Origin: Gracilaria gracilis
Lineage: Eukaryota > Rhodophyta > Florideophyceae > Gracilariales > Gracilariaceae
Reading direction: 5' to 3'
Assembly (NCBI GenBank): GCA_030374805.1
Contig: JARGSG010000195.1
Span: 434,001-498,000 of the forward strand
DNA length: 64,000 nt
Part shown: one piece after another, positions 54,350 through 64,000 of the stretch
Layout: the number at the start of each line of letters is the position of its first letter
How positions within the stretch are numbered: position 1 is the first letter of the stretch
Translations under genes and position numbers: made by a program
Notes under the pieces: generated by a model
The model's database searches: none
Told to the model about the DNA's origin: nothing
Seen by the model: only the letters and a program-made list of their open reading frames with translations

Positions 54350-54544
54350 AATCGCTTAGCCTCTGTGCTTCAAGAGTTCGTGAATCTCTCGTTCCGCAGT
54401 CTCGGTGTCACATGCCAATCTTAATTCCGACTCAACGAGTATCGACCTGTGTCATTAACTTCTAACTCAGAACTGATTCGATGCAACATTGATTTATTTC
54501 GCATAAAAAAAAGATTCAGTTGTTGGGCTGTACTCTAGAGCTAG

Positions 54545-55945
54545 CTAGATGTCCTTCATCACAATTCGAGCAGCGGCCAGAGTCCTGTCGATATCAGCCT
54601 CCGTATGTTGCAAACTGGTGAAACCTGCTTCATACTGCGACGGGGCCAAATAAACCCCGTTCTCCAACATACCACGATGGAAGCGAGCGAACTTCTCAAA
54701 GTCGCATTTCTCTTTCACATCTTCGAAACAAGTAACAGGCCCTTCACAAAAGAACAGACCCCACATTCCGTTAATATGACCGCCGCACACTGCATGTCCG
54801 TATTCCTTCCCGATGTCCAGCAGCCCGTTGACGAGACGAGCGGAGATTTTGTCCAGATATTCGTAGCTACCTGGTCTCTTCATGATCTCGAGGGTCTTGA
54901 TGCCTGCGGTCATCGCCAGCGGGTTACCACTCAGGGTGCCTGCTTGATATACAGGGCCTGCCGGAGCGACTAAACTCATTATATCCTTGCGGCCACCGTA
55001 CGCCCCAACAGGTAGACCACCACCAATCACCTTCCCAAAGGTAGACAGATCAGGCTTGATACCAAAATAACCTTGGGCGCCACTATATGAAATGCGGAAG
55101 CCGGTCATGACTTCATCAAAACATAACAAAGCTCCTTCTTGCTCTGTCAATTCTCTAAGGCCAGTGAGGAACTCTTTCGTTGGTGGAATGAAACCGGAGT
55201 TGCCAACCACAGGTTCTAGAATTACACCTGCAATCTCGCCCTTGTTTTGTTCGAAGACGGCCTTGACTGAGTCCAAGTCGTTGTACTTCGCAACAAGTGT
55301 GGTTTCTGTTGATGCCTTCGGCACTCCTGGAGAGTCAGGCAGACCTAACGTCAACACCCCTGATCCAGCTTGAACAAGATACATATCTGCGTGGCCATGA
55401 TAGCAACCAGAGAACTTAATAATTTTCTGCCTTTCGGTGAAGGCACGCATGACGCGTACGACGCTCATGCACGCCTCTGTGCCGGAGTTAACGAAACGAA
55501 CCATCTCCACGCTTGGAACGGCATCAATAACCATTTTTGCTAACTCATTCTCCAAAACGCTGGGAGCGCCAAAACTGGTGCCCTTCTTGAGGGCCTCTTG
55601 AAGCGCCGAATTAACCTCTTCATTCGAGGCACCAACAATTGCTGGACCCCATGATCCGATGTAGTCGATATACTCATTTCCATCGATATCATACGCCTTC
55701 GAGCCTTTCACGGAATCAAAAACGACTGCATTGCCCCCGACTGACTTGAATGCTCGCACTGGAGACGAGACCCCACCGGGCATAAGATCAGCAGCCTCTT
55801 TCAAAACTCTTTGTGATTCAGATGTCTTCAATGACTGGCTGGCAACCATGCTAACCGGGCGTTGAAAAGAGAGTTCGGAGCTGCTCTTAAAGGGCTTCGA
55901 GCACAAAGGCATCGAAGTCATGAATGCGGGTGCTTTGGGATTCAT
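54545..55945 (-). CDS. hemL: Glutamate-1-semialdehyde 2,1-aminomutase, plastid
   Basis: This PLP enzyme converts glutamate-1-semialdehyde to 5-aminolevulinate, the C5-route entry to haem, chlorophyll and bilins. From the start at 55945 the protein has 466 residues. The first ~35 ([28 protein letters not shown]) are rich in S, K and P and look like a plastid transit peptide. The mature part has [60 protein letters not shown] (Asp of the PLP pocket) and [18 protein letters not shown] with the Schiff-base Lys (about residue 305), all hallmarks of GSA-AM as opposed to other class III aminotransferases. The frame is open upstream to 56050, which would add 35 residues; the start at 55945 was chosen because it opens directly on the transit-like stretch. 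Confidence 0.95.
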   Translation of the reverse strand: MNPKAPAFMTSMPLCSKPFKSSSELSFQRPVSMVASQSLKTSESQRVLKEAADLMPGGVSSPVRAFKSVGGNAVVFDSVKGSKAYDIDGNEYIDYIGSWGPAIVGASNEEVNSALQEALKKGTSFGAPSVLENELAKMVIDAVPSVEMVRFVNSGTEACMSVVRVMRAFTERQKIIKFSGCYHGHADMYLVQAGSGVLTLGLPDSPGVPKASTETTLVAKYNDLDSVKAVFEQNKGEIAGVILEPVVGNSGFIPPTKEFLTGLRELTEQEGALLCFDEVMTGFRISYSGAQGYFGIKPDLSTFGKVIGGGLPVGAYGGRKDIMSLVAPAGPVYQAGTLSGNPLAMTAGIKTLEIMKRPGSYEYLDKISARLVNGLLDIGKEYGHAVCGGHINGMWGLFFCEGPVTCFEDVKEKCDFEKFARFHRGMLENGVYLAPSQYEAGFTSLQHTEADIDRTLAAARIVMKDI

Positions 55946-56616
55946 TGTCGGTCCACCTCGATGAATCAATAGAAAGAGAGGCGTCGATATCGAGCAGTGA
56001 GTTAACGTCGCAGGCCGATGCCAGTTTTGGACTGAGGGAGTTCTGTTCAAGAACTTTTCGCTCAGAAGTTTTGAGCCCGTACAACTGCTCCGGGTTGTCC
56101 GGGAGGGTTTTGTAGAGATGTTGAGATCTCTTACACTCTGTGATCCTCAAACGATACCATCGAGATTAGCCTTGGATTGCAGGAGTGACCTATTAGAGGT
56201 TGACAAGCCAATCTGCAATAATTTGTAGACAAATTTTATGCACCAGAAATAAATTGAATCCGAAGACTACGACACTGTCCTTGGGTCCGCGTCATCTTGG
56301 CTTCAACCAAGTAGCCTTTCACGGGGCCACGCACTTTCCTAGTACGTGTAGTAGATATAACGGTTTGCGTGCTCCCCAAGCAAGAAAACTACATCCCGTC
56401 GTACCGCGTTTAGGCAGCAAAGGCGAACATAATCTCTGCAAGTGGAAAAGCTGCAGGCTCGTCTAGGATATCCATAGAAGCCCACAGTCAAAGGTCCCGA
56501 ACCTTCACACACTCCACTCTGTACTTCCTGTTTGGATCGAGCTTCAGTGTTCAAGCCCGCAGGTTTCTGTCGCGAAGTAGCGTTGCTACATTTGATCTGG
56601 TGCTGTTTCTTAAACG
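55946..56616. other. Divergent intergenic region, hemL and small membrane protein
   Basis: I recognise no gene, repeat or RNA. The stretch probably contains promoters for both flanking genes. Confidence 0.45.
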
Positions 56617-56829
56617 ATGGCTTCATCCACGCCAACTTCATTCGCCCCCGACGACGGGAAGGATCAAAAGTCTGCAAGGATTAAGGAGCTCATTGTCACA
56701 GGGGCTAATGATTTCAGAGTTGTTTTCTTATATCCGCTTTGCACTGGTATAATGACTGGCGTGGGTTTCATTCTGGGAAAACGAATCGGAGAGAGGTACT
56801 TTTATGGTGAAGCAGCGAAGTCTATGTAA
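56617..56829 (+). CDS. Small single-span membrane protein
   Basis: A 70-residue frame has a charged N-terminus (TSFAPDDGKDQKSARIKELIV), one hydrophobic segment (residues about 34-54, VVFLYPLCTGIMTGVGFILGK) with a glycine-rich face G-x-x-x-G-x-G-x-x-x-G, and a basic, aromatic tail KRIGERYFYGEAAKSM. The arrangement is typical of small subunits of organelle membrane complexes, for example outer-membrane translocase components, but I cannot match it to a family. A good ATG context (aaacgATGG) and its place in the gene island support it as real. It converges on the channel-like gene 207 bp downstream. Confidence 0.5.
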   Translation: MASSTPTSFAPDDGKDQKSARIKELIVTGANDFRVVFLYPLCTGIMTGVGFILGKRIGERYFYGEAAKSM

Positions 56830-57036
56830 GCAAGACGGCATTCCTCATATCGGAAGGCATTGACAGGGTAGTCCAGAACGGTTTACATGCTCACTATGCA
56901 GAGCTTCAGGCTGTTTAAGAAGAGCTGAACATTATGTTGTTCCAGTTTCACCTAGAAAGAGACGGAGTTTGTTGATTGATGTTTTTAGTGCTTCTTCGCC
57001 GTGGCCTTTTGGCTTTCAGTTCAGTTCATGACTGCA

Positions 57037-58899
57037 TCACTTTTGCTCTGCATCCGCCGTTTGGTACACAAGGGAATGCGCAGGGGCTACAATTAGCGTG
57101 AAGATACATATTCCGGTAAACAATCCAATGAACTCGAACACATCGATTACGAATTCTGGCCATGTCATTGTGGGAGTTGTGATAATCGTTTCCGTCTCGA
57201 AGGAATCAAAGCCAAAATGAACATTGTATAAGTCTACAGCACTCTGCCCAAAGTCTTGCGAGTCTGATGCGCTTCGTACAACCTCATACTCTGTTTTCCC
57301 TTGATTCATCACCTTTCTAAACCTATACAGAGTCCTTTGTGCGGCTTCAATTGCGGATACCCTAGTGTATGGGGATACTGCTGCTATAGCATTGACTCCT
57401 TCTGCTTCCTCGGCATAGAGTTCGAGAGCGTCAGCAGTGAAAAAATCTTTTTCGATTGCCGCACGACTAGGACCGGATATGTCAGGAGCATTTGAACTCC
57501 ATGTGTAAGCTGAATAGTATGGTCCAGATCCAGTCGTCACCCACCGCTCTTCAGTGCTATTATCAAACCGATAGGAAATGTCGGCTTTGTCCTCAGACGG
57601 ATAGAAAAAGCCTGAGAAAAAGTACACATTGCAGCTGAAGTCAAAGAAACGTTGGCTATCAGCTTGATACCAGTCCACTCCAAAAGCGTTCTCTATATCC
57701 TCACCGTCAAAATCAAGAATTCCTTGCCCACTTAGTTCTCCGGCGTACTTCTGAATTTCGTCGACAAAGAGAGATACAACCATGGTGTTCCTCCTGTGAT
57801 ATTCTGTTCGACAGGAAGCAAAAAGCTTTGTTCGGTAAAGTTTCATGTTAATGGCCGGCGGTAGAATACCATCTTCTTCGTTTTGAGGAGGATGGAGCTC
57901 AATCCTTGCTTTACGTCCTAGTCGAACGCAATGATAGCATCTTTTTCTATCACCGTTGTTTTGAATACCCAGATCGTTGTATGATATCAAACTCGCCACT
58001 TCTCGTTCAACATTGAAACCTCCACTACCATTACATTCAGATAGGTCATGAGAAACGAGTACGTCTTCCACACTCGAATTTGGTGATGTGGTCAAAATGT
58101 CCGGATATGTTGAGTCTGAGACCAGTAACGACGTGGACTGATTGTATCGCGTGAGTCTTTGAATTCCAAAGATCGGCAGCCCGGGATACTCCGATGATGG
58201 ATAGTTTGAGAAACTTGGTATGTTGGGAACGAAATTGCATATTGTTATGGCCGGTAGGTCTTGTGGTTGTCGCTTCGATCGCTCTACATGAATGGCAACA
58301 TGTTTTTGAGCGTACCAAAAGTCCGCGGCAAGGAAACCAATGGTTACCATCATTCCAAAGACTGCGAACACCCAAGCAGCAGTTGTCAAACAAAAGAAAC
58401 TCTGGTCAACAGCTTCTGAAGATTCGGGATTTCCAGCCTTTTGGGAAAGTCTTCCGTTGGTCTTCAGAATGGCCAGTAATGTCCCACCTTTACTTGATAC
58501 TGTGGGGATTTCTTCAGTATGGCGAGATGAGTTGGCCTTCGAAAAACCCCCTCCATCGGTGGAGTCGAAGGACAACATCAAAGGATCCTGCGTTCGTATA
58601 TCATTCTCGATATCTGTTGCCCATGCATCGAAGTCAATGTTGTACCCTTCACCCTCCGCCGGAGGATTTGAAAGCAGATGTCCTAGACGCATTCGATTGT
58701 CGGCAAGAAACTCATCGAGGATTCCAACGTCTTCTCCATTTTCCAATTTCTGTTTCCTAGTCTCCCCAAGCTTGGTGAGTCCATTCACAACTCTCTTAAA
58801 CCCTTGTAACTCTAAATTGTGAGCATTGAATTCCTTTTCCGCCACGAACAGTTCCTTAGACACTGACTCTAACACCTCTTCTTTCTCGTACTTCTCCAT
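57037..58899 (-). CDS. Two-TM channel-like membrane protein A (DEG/ENaC-like)
   Basis: A 620-residue protein has a cytosolic N-terminus of about 165 residues with a coiled-coil start, TM1 about 168-193 (FFCLTTAAWVFAVFGMMVTIGFL), a large extracellular region, and TM2 about 583-608 (FEFIGLFTGICIFTLIVAPA). Right after TM1 lies QDLPAITICNF (213-223), which resembles the F-P-A-V-T-I-C-N motif of amiloride-sensitive (ASC/DEG/ENaC) channels. The pre-TM2 stretch FEFIGLFTG resembles G-x-L-G-L-F-x-G of that family. Ectodomain cysteines (CYHC, SCRTEY, SCNVYFFSGFFYP) are shared with the neighbouring paralog. Channel function is inference; it could be a separate algal two-TM receptor family. The gene is intronless and divergent from its paralog at 59530. 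Confidence 0.55.
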   Translation of the reverse strand: MEKYEKEEVLESVSKELFVAEKEFNAHNLELQGFKRVVNGLTKLGETRKQKLENGEDVGILDEFLADNRMRLGHLLSNPPAEGEGYNIDFDAWATDIENDIRTQDPLMLSFDSTDGGGFSKANSSRHTEEIPTVSSKGGTLLAILKTNGRLSQKAGNPESSEAVDQSFFCLTTAAWVFAVFGMMVTIGFLAADFWYAQKHVAIHVERSKRQPQDLPAITICNFVPNIPSFSNYPSSEYPGLPIFGIQRLTRYNQSTSLLVSDSTYPDILTTSPNSSVEDVLVSHDLSECNGSGGFNVEREVASLISYNDLGIQNNGDRKRCYHCVRLGRKARIELHPPQNEEDGILPPAINMKLYRTKLFASCRTEYHRRNTMVVSLFVDEIQKYAGELSGQGILDFDGEDIENAFGVDWYQADSQRFFDFSCNVYFFSGFFYPSEDKADISYRFDNSTEERWVTTGSGPYYSAYTWSSNAPDISGPSRAAIEKDFFTADALELYAEEAEGVNAIAAVSPYTRVSAIEAAQRTLYRFRKVMNQGKTEYEVVRSASDSQDFGQSAVDLYNVHFGFDSFETETIITTPTMTWPEFVIDVFEFIGLFTGICIFTLIVAPAHSLVYQTADAEQK

Positions 58900-59529
58900 T
58901 AAATCTTTTTTCCGAACCTCAGGACACCTTGGGTTCCAAAATCTGCCGCGAGGCTTCTGCAGACCTGAATAGGTTCCGTTTATGTTATGATTTAACTATA
59001 TCTTCTTTTTCTTGATATGGTCTGGCGGACCTGATTCCGAGAGGGCAACCTAAGCGTTAGGCATCAAACGATGAATGTTAACACCTTGTGCAAAACAGAA
59101 ACCCAAAGGCAAAGCCAAAGGCAAATCTAGCAAGTCGCAAGACATAGCCATACATTGTTAAGCGTAACAGTTTCTGAATGAGAGAAATGTATAGGTATGA
59201 AGAAGTTACACGAAATGATTCACACGAAGGTGGTCAAGTTGGGGCGCCACGAAATATCACTTTTTCTGATTTGGAAGCCTACCTCACATCCCGCAACTAA
59301 GTATATTGCTTGTGAAATACGACATTTCTCAATCTGGATATGTAGCTTGGTTGCGGCTTGACGGAGTTTCTTACGTGCAAGATAGTGCCCGCACATTGAT
59401 AAACGACATCTCCGTTAAGCCAAGTCTTGCCGTGTTTGTCAAACTATCATGTTTCTATACAGGTAAGCACCGCCGTTCCCAACTCGTTCTCATCGCTTCC
59501 AAAGCAAACCTGGATTTACGTTTAGGGAC
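58900..59529. other. Bidirectional promoter region of the channel-like pair
   Basis: This is a 630-bp divergent spacer. A CAG/GTAAGC (59460-59468) and a TTTACGTTTAG (59515-59525) just before the right-hand start could bound a 63-nt 5'-leader intron (59463-59525), but that is unproved. Nothing else is recognised. Confidence 0.35.
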
Positions 59530-61434
59530 ATGAATGTCTTTAAAACGAATGGTGTTCCACACCAGGATAAACCCGAAGACGACCCGCCCAACACGAAGAG
59601 CAGACTAAACGCAATATTCAAAGAGCTGGCAACCGATGATGTAGATGGATTCTATTTTGCCATTCAAAACTCTGTTGAAGAGCTTGACACCCATGTAGAG
59701 GCTGTCCAGCAAGCAGCAGAGCGAGGAGCAGATGATGCCGACAACTTCTACGCTACGGATTTGCTTCCAGCAAGTTGTGCTGTTGATCAAGAAGGTCATA
59801 TGTTCACGGCGGCTGAGGTAAACAAAGCGTTACATAAACAAGATACGGAATTCACGGCACGTTCATCACTTGTACGTAGAGCTTCATCATTTCGTTCAAG
59901 GGATGGGACGCACAGAACCACCAGTGCAATATCAACTCAACCTAGTCTAGGTGATAATGGAAGATCGAAGTCTCTGCTGGGCGTTCATGGGTCTCGCACT
60001 CTACCATTCAAGTGGAGCCTTTCCAATTATCTTCAATCTGTGGCCAGTACGAGGGAGAAACGAATAATAGCTGTATCGGCGTGGTTGATGGCGTTGACTG
60101 GTCTGATCATTTCGTTGGTTTTCGTGACGAAAGACTTCTTGACAAGTAGAGAAGAATTGGCTCGCACAATTGCGTTTGACAAAACTGACTCTATCGAACT
60201 ACCAACTCTGCACTTTTGCACCACAGGCACACAACTGCCTCCATTTTCAGATCTCCCGCACGGAGCGTACCAAGGACAACCTTTGATATGGCTTGATCTC
60301 ATTCGTGGAGCGAGTTTAAATGCGAGCATTGTCTATCCTGAGACAAAATCATTACCACAGGTGAGAGTTGAGACGTTTACGGCCGCTGGGAGCCGATGCA
60401 TTGCGTTGAATCAAATGGATCCAGCCCAGTTTGAGTTGGAAAACACTCAATCGCCGTCATGTTTCCATTGCTTGACCTTGGAGCGAGACCAAATGTTCCG
60501 ACTAGAAAGGGAAGAGACGAATGCCGGAGCATTGTCGGACAGCCTCGTGGTGCGGCTATCTCAAAATGCGTTAGTGTCGAGATGTCGAAAGTCGTCGTTC
60601 GGCTTACCGTTCTTCCTGATTGATTACTTTCGGAAAGAATTTGTACACCATAGCGTGGACTTGCAGATGCGCGGAATCTTGGATTACGGAGGATACGATC
60701 CGTTAAATGTGGCTCATAGCTACATCTTGTGGCCAAGGTTTCGGAGAGGATTCAACAACATATCGAGGGAGGTGCGAATGGTAGACCAGTCGGACATGTT
60801 TTGCAATGTGTACATGTTTTCAGGGTACTTTTACCCGTCCACGTCCACAGGAATTCAATACAAATTCAACAGTGAACGCTATACATGGGAAAGAACAGGA
60901 GCCGGGCCGTATTATCCAGACGATTTTGGTTCGATAGCGAATCAGCAAGGGCTTGCTATTCAAAGCAAGAGTGTTAAGATCGGTGAGGAAGTTTTGGAAG
61001 ACAAGGCGTTGTATCCAGGACAGGATTTGTTCGTGATGACAAATTATTCTGAAGACGGAGTGAATGAATTGCTGGGTGTGGTGCCTGTGGAAAAGATTGC
61101 ATTCTTGCAACTTGAACGAAACTTGATTTTAGGAAAGAACGAGTCGTTTCGATCTCACACCATCTTGGAAGACGTCAGAAGCGGTGACGTGAGGACGAAG
61201 GCTGACGTTTATGTGGTGGAAGTTAGCATGCAGAGCTTTCTGACGAGAGTGGTGGGCGAACAACTGTCAGTGTCATGGTCAGCGTTCATCGCGGACTTTT
61301 TTGGACTGACATCGCTATTCCTGGACATTTCTGTGTACACGCTGATCATTTCGCCGCTGATTGTTCGAGCTCGCAAACGAAACCTGCGCATCAGAAAGAA
61401 GCAACGTCGGGAAAACGAAAGCAACGCAGCGTAG
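59530..61434 (+). CDS. Two-TM channel-like membrane protein B (DEG/ENaC-like)
   Basis: A 634-residue paralog of the protein encoded at 57037-58899. It has a cytosolic N-terminus of about 175 residues with S/R-rich stretches (possible phosphorylation sites), TM1 about 178-200 (RIIAVSAWLMALTGLIISLVFV), the post-TM1 block SIELPTLHFCTTG (221-233), a CFHC pair, SRCRKSS, MFCNVYMFSGYFYPST, a shared R(T/V)...TG(A/S)GPYY block, and TM2 about 588-612 (DFFGLTSLFLDISVYTLIISPL). It ends in a basic tail RARKRNLRIRKKQRRENE that would anchor on the cytosolic side. The F-x-P-x-x-x-x-C and G-L-x-x-L-F patterns are weaker here than in protein A. The pair arose by inverted duplication. Confidence 0.55.
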   Translation: MNVFKTNGVPHQDKPEDDPPNTKSRLNAIFKELATDDVDGFYFAIQNSVEELDTHVEAVQQAAERGADDADNFYATDLLPASCAVDQEGHMFTAAEVNKALHKQDTEFTARSSLVRRASSFRSRDGTHRTTSAISTQPSLGDNGRSKSLLGVHGSRTLPFKWSLSNYLQSVASTREKRIIAVSAWLMALTGLIISLVFVTKDFLTSREELARTIAFDKTDSIELPTLHFCTTGTQLPPFSDLPHGAYQGQPLIWLDLIRGASLNASIVYPETKSLPQVRVETFTAAGSRCIALNQMDPAQFELENTQSPSCFHCLTLERDQMFRLEREETNAGALSDSLVVRLSQNALVSRCRKSSFGLPFFLIDYFRKEFVHHSVDLQMRGILDYGGYDPLNVAHSYILWPRFRRGFNNISREVRMVDQSDMFCNVYMFSGYFYPSTSTGIQYKFNSERYTWERTGAGPYYPDDFGSIANQQGLAIQSKSVKIGEEVLEDKALYPGQDLFVMTNYSEDGVNELLGVVPVEKIAFLQLERNLILGKNESFRSHTILEDVRSGDVRTKADVYVVEVSMQSFLTRVVGEQLSVSWSAFIADFFGLTSLFLDISVYTLIISPLIVRARKRNLRIRKKQRRENESNAA

Positions 61435-62176
61435 TTGGTCAGGATAAGTTGTAACGTAAGAGCGACAAGTGTACGCTCTAGCAAGCGCATGTGTATAGAG
61501 CGAATAATATTATAAAGATGTATGATGTTGATCTCATGATCGGGGCGTTGTGGGAGACAGAACGTTACGGAACGGTTCTGAGCTGGAGCGAGAGGCCTTA
61601 TAAAGAAATAAAAAAGCGCGCGAGTGCGTGGACAATGGACTTCAGAAACGGCGAGCTGTTGTGCTTGCAGCAGGACGATGGCTAACAAGAGCGCCCACAG
61701 AAAGGGCCGAGGGGATTGGACAGTTTGTTGAAGCACACAGTCCAAGATGCACGTGAGGTGGCGGTAGAGTAGTTTGGAACAGCGGCACATCACACGCCGA
61801 AGACAGGGGCGAAGCGTGCGGCGTATCTAGTAGCGGCCAGGCGAGCGCACGCACGCCACTCGAGATCACATGGCACTATTGCGGGCGCGGGGGGGGAGTG
61901 GGGACGGAGACTAGGTGCGTAATGAATCAGGAGCGGATGGACGGAGGGATGGACGGCGGGATGGACGGCGCGGCGCTTCGAGATGCAACGAGATGACAAA
62001 ACGTAGAGCTGTTGCATAGTAACGCTGTAAATTGCTGCGAGGCGGCGCCTCGAGAGGAGGAGGGAGAAGGAGGATGGAGAAGGAAGATGGAGAAGGAGGA
62101 TGGAGAAGGAGGAGGGAGGAGGGAGAACAGGAAAATGATTGCGAAATGACTTTGCCTCCGCCACGCCGCAGCGGCG

Positions 62177-62236
62177 GGGAGCACGTCCCTGCGCAGAGAG
62201 TCCCTCTGCGAGGGACTCTCTGCGGGTGGGAGCACG
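62177..62236. repeat. Short palindrome between 9-bp direct repeats
   Basis: A perfect 15-bp stem with a 3-nt loop (62192-62224, CGCAGAGAGTCCCTC and its complement) sits between direct repeats GGGAGCACG (62177-62185 and 62228-62236). This is the footprint expected of a tiny insertion with a 9-bp target duplication. Confidence 0.6.
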
Positions 62237-62698
62237 CGGGTGGCAAAACTGCATATGCATCGGTGTGGCGGCGTCCGTCAACGGTGCGGAGACGCGCCTG
62301 ACAGCGGCGCACGCTCAGCGCGCCACCGCCTTCGCCGCGGCGGCGCCGAACACGTGGCACGGCGCGCACGGCACGTGCTGCCGCCGCGGTGGCGCACCGA
62401 TGCGTGCGCGCAGCGCCCGAGATCAACGCGGCTGGCGCGGAAATTGTTTTTTGCGCGCGCGCCGCTGGCGCAACGGCGCACCGCTCGCGCCGCCGACCCT
62501 GGCGCGCTGGCTCAGCACCACCGCACAACCGCCCCCAACCGGCGCCTCGTTTACGCCGAGGCCTTCTGCTCGCGTGCCCTACAAATTCGCGCCGCCTCGT
62601 CGCGCTACAAAGCTGCGCGCCACTGAGCGTTCTGCTTCGCGCCTCCTTCCCCCTCGTCTGTCAACACCGTTCTCTGTCCCTCCTTCCTCAATTGTCGC

Positions 62699-62738
62699 CC
62701 CCTGTTCCCCTCCCCTGTTCCCCTCCCCTGTTCTCCTC
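62699..62738 (+). promoter_or_regulatory. Pyrimidine-rich leader repeat before asnB
   Basis: A 13-bp unit CCCCTCCCCTGTT recurs about three times just upstream of the asparagine synthetase ATG. A pyrimidine-rich stretch so close to the start could act as an initiator or 5'-leader element; the function is inferred. Confidence 0.35.
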
Positions 62739-62754
62739 CGACCATTAACACATC

Positions 62755-64000
62755 ATGTGCGGAATCTTCGCAGTTCTCGGAAGCTCCCTATCTCGTGATG
62801 AGCTGGTGCAGCTCACCATCTCTGCCACCAACAAGCTGCAGCACCGCGGTCCAGACGATCTGCAGACCTTCGTCAGTGAGGACGGCTGGGCCGCGTTAGG
62901 CTTCGCCCGTCTTCAGATCAACGACCCTGAGCACGGAGCGCAGCCCATGCATATCTCCGACGACACCGTTTGGGCGGTCACCAACGGCGAGATCTACAAC
63001 CATCGCCTCCTTCGCTCAGCCGAGCTCAAGGACGTCCCGCTTCGATCCAACTCCGACTGTGAGGTCATTGCCCCGCTCTATGAGAAGTACGCCACCTCCC
63101 TGTACCCGCATGACCTCTCCCATTTCTACAACACCCTCAAGGGCGTCTTTGCCTCCGTAATTGTTGATCTTGCTCGCAAGCAGTTCGTCGCTGCCAGGGA
63201 TCCCATTGGCGTGCGAGCCATGTACCTTGGCCGCTCCTCGGATGGAGCCGTTTGGATTGCTTCAGAGGCAAAGGCTATTCTTGAACACTGCCAGATGGTC
63301 ACTCCTTTCCTTCCGGGATGTTACTATGCTGCCAAGCGTGGTTTCGAGAAGCACTCCGATTTTGCTCCATACTATAACCCGCTGTTCTACAACCCCGGAT
63401 GGCTTCCCACCGAGAGAGTCAACCTGCAAAAACTACACGACTCGTTCAAGAACGCTTGTGTTCGCCGTCTTATGTCCGATGTGCCGGTTGGTGTCTTCAT
63501 CTCCGGCGGATTGGACTCCTCACTTGTCGCCAGTGTGATTAAGAAAGCCCTTCCTGCCAACTATGTGTTCCACAGTTTCTCGTGCGGCCTGGAGGGGTCT
63601 CCCGATCTCCAAGCCGCTCAAAGAGTCGCTGACTTCTTGGGCACCGAGCATCATGTTCTTACCTTTACTGTGGAGGATGGAATCAGGGCATTGGAGCAGG
63701 TAGTGTACCATTTGGAGACGTACGACATCACCACCATTCGAGCATCCACTCCTATGTTCCTGCTTTCAAAGCTTGTCAAACAATATGTCAAGGTCGTTTT
63801 GAGTGGAGAGGGAGCCGATGAGGTGTTCGGTGGCTATCTGTACTTCCATAACGCCGACTCCGAACAGGCCTTCTATGAGGAAACTGTCCGCCGTGTCAAA
63901 CTTTTGTATACATCGGACGTTCTACGCGGCGATCGATCTACAGCAGCTCAAAGTTTAGAGCTTAGAGTACCCTTCCTTGATCGTGACTTTTTGGATGTCG
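62755..64000 (+). CDS. asnB: Asparagine synthetase, glutamine-hydrolysing (partial)
   Basis: This enzyme makes asparagine from aspartate, glutamine and ATP. The start MCGIFAVLGSS places the nucleophile Cys at position 2, after removal of Met. The class II glutaminase domain shows KLQHRGPDD, GFARLQINDPEHGAQPM, TNGEIYNH, SDCEVIAPLY and GVFASVIVD, then AARDPIGVRAMYLG. The synthetase domain follows: PVGVFISGGLDSSLVASVI (PP-loop for ATP), FSCGLEGSPDLQAAQRVADFLGTEHH, LSGEGADEVFGGYLYFH and ELRVPFLDRDFLDV. About 415 residues are present, and the frame is open at the right window edge; the usual length is about 550-600. There is no intron in the part seen. Confidence 0.96.
   Translation, partial: MCGIFAVLGSSLSRDELVQLTISATNKLQHRGPDDLQTFVSEDGWAALGFARLQINDPEHGAQPMHISDDTVWAVTNGEIYNHRLLRSAELKDVPLRSNSDCEVIAPLYEKYATSLYPHDLSHFYNTLKGVFASVIVDLARKQFVAARDPIGVRAMYLGRSSDGAVWIASEAKAILEHCQMVTPFLPGCYYAAKRGFEKHSDFAPYYNPLFYNPGWLPTERVNLQKLHDSFKNACVRRLMSDVPVGVFISGGLDSSLVASVIKKALPANYVFHSFSCGLEGSPDLQAAQRVADFLGTEHHVLTFTVEDGIRALEQVVYHLETYDITTIRASTPMFLLSKLVKQYVKVVLSGEGADEVFGGYLYFHNADSEQAFYEETVRRVKLLYTSDVLRGDRSTAAQSLELRVPFLDRDFLDV

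Larger units (their letters stand above)
61435..62754. other. Intergenic region upstream of asparagine synthetase
   Basis: 1.3 kb has no supported gene. It contains a short ATGGACGG(C/A)GGG repeat (about 61934-61972), a purine-rich GAGAAGGAGGATG repeat (about 62050-62130), a 51-bp palindromic insertion (62177-62236), and a GC-rich, CpG-rich stretch (about 62280-62520). Long frames across it follow from base composition. Confidence 0.5.

Noticed and set aside
59306-59533. 75-residue frame upstream of channel-like protein B as an upstream exon
   Set aside because: Joining at the possible CAG/GTAAGC donor leads straight into a stop; it is at most a leader feature.
61790-62798. Overlapping long frames upstream of asnB, rich in R, A and P
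   Set aside because: The region is GC-rich and repeat-rich, frames are open on both strands, and no domain is visible.

Overview
The window looks like a nuclear contig of a photosynthetic eukaryote, most likely a red alga with a compact, intron-poor gene complement (a florideophyte such as Chondrus would fit, but this is inference). The evidence is a plastid-type glutamate-1-semialdehyde aminotransferase, eukaryotic genes such as an ISWI remodeler read as single long exons, and a sharp split between a transposon-rich block (1 to about 47.56 kb) and a gene-dense island (about 47.8 kb to the right edge).

Block 1 (1-13.5 kb) holds two diverged copies of an unrecognised three-gene element in head-to-head inversion. 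Each copy has a long ORF1 (ParB-like N-terminus, oxygenase-like C-terminus), an opposing ketopantoate-reductase-like gene, and a coiled-coil ORF3. A remnant of a Ty3/gypsy element lies between them. Block 2 (14.0-16.4 kb) is a satellite complex of five 66-bp palindromes and two arrays of about 121-bp units that can each fold into a hairpin. Block 3 (16.9-19.9 kb) is a decayed gene set with a beta-class DNA methyltransferase directly followed by a SET domain. Block 4 (20.0-25.1 kb) has basic and coiled-coil plus-strand frames, a minus-strand transposase-like region and a small papain-like ORF.

Block 5 (25.2-47.6 kb) is a nest of elements. It contains a Ty1/copia fossil, a PIF/Harbinger DDE remnant, a pogo/Tigger-type DDE remnant, a 5.2-kb DNA transposon with about 300-bp GGGCTC-rich inverted ends and a TTAT duplication, a copia fragment, a 3.2-kb pogo-like element flanked by TA, and a copia element with short LTRs, a CGGTG duplication and a Drosophila-copia-like half-tRNA primer site. 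Two copies of one small inverted-repeat (MITE-like) family sit inside the last two named elements.

The gene island alternates strands. In order it holds a TruC-like RNA pseudouridine synthase (+), ISWI (-), a family 2 glycosyltransferase (+), GSA aminotransferase (-), a 70-residue membrane protein (+), a divergent pair of two-TM channel-like paralogs (- and +), and glutamine-dependent asparagine synthetase running off the right edge (+). The genes do not form one pathway; they are ordinary housekeeping, tetrapyrrole and membrane functions.
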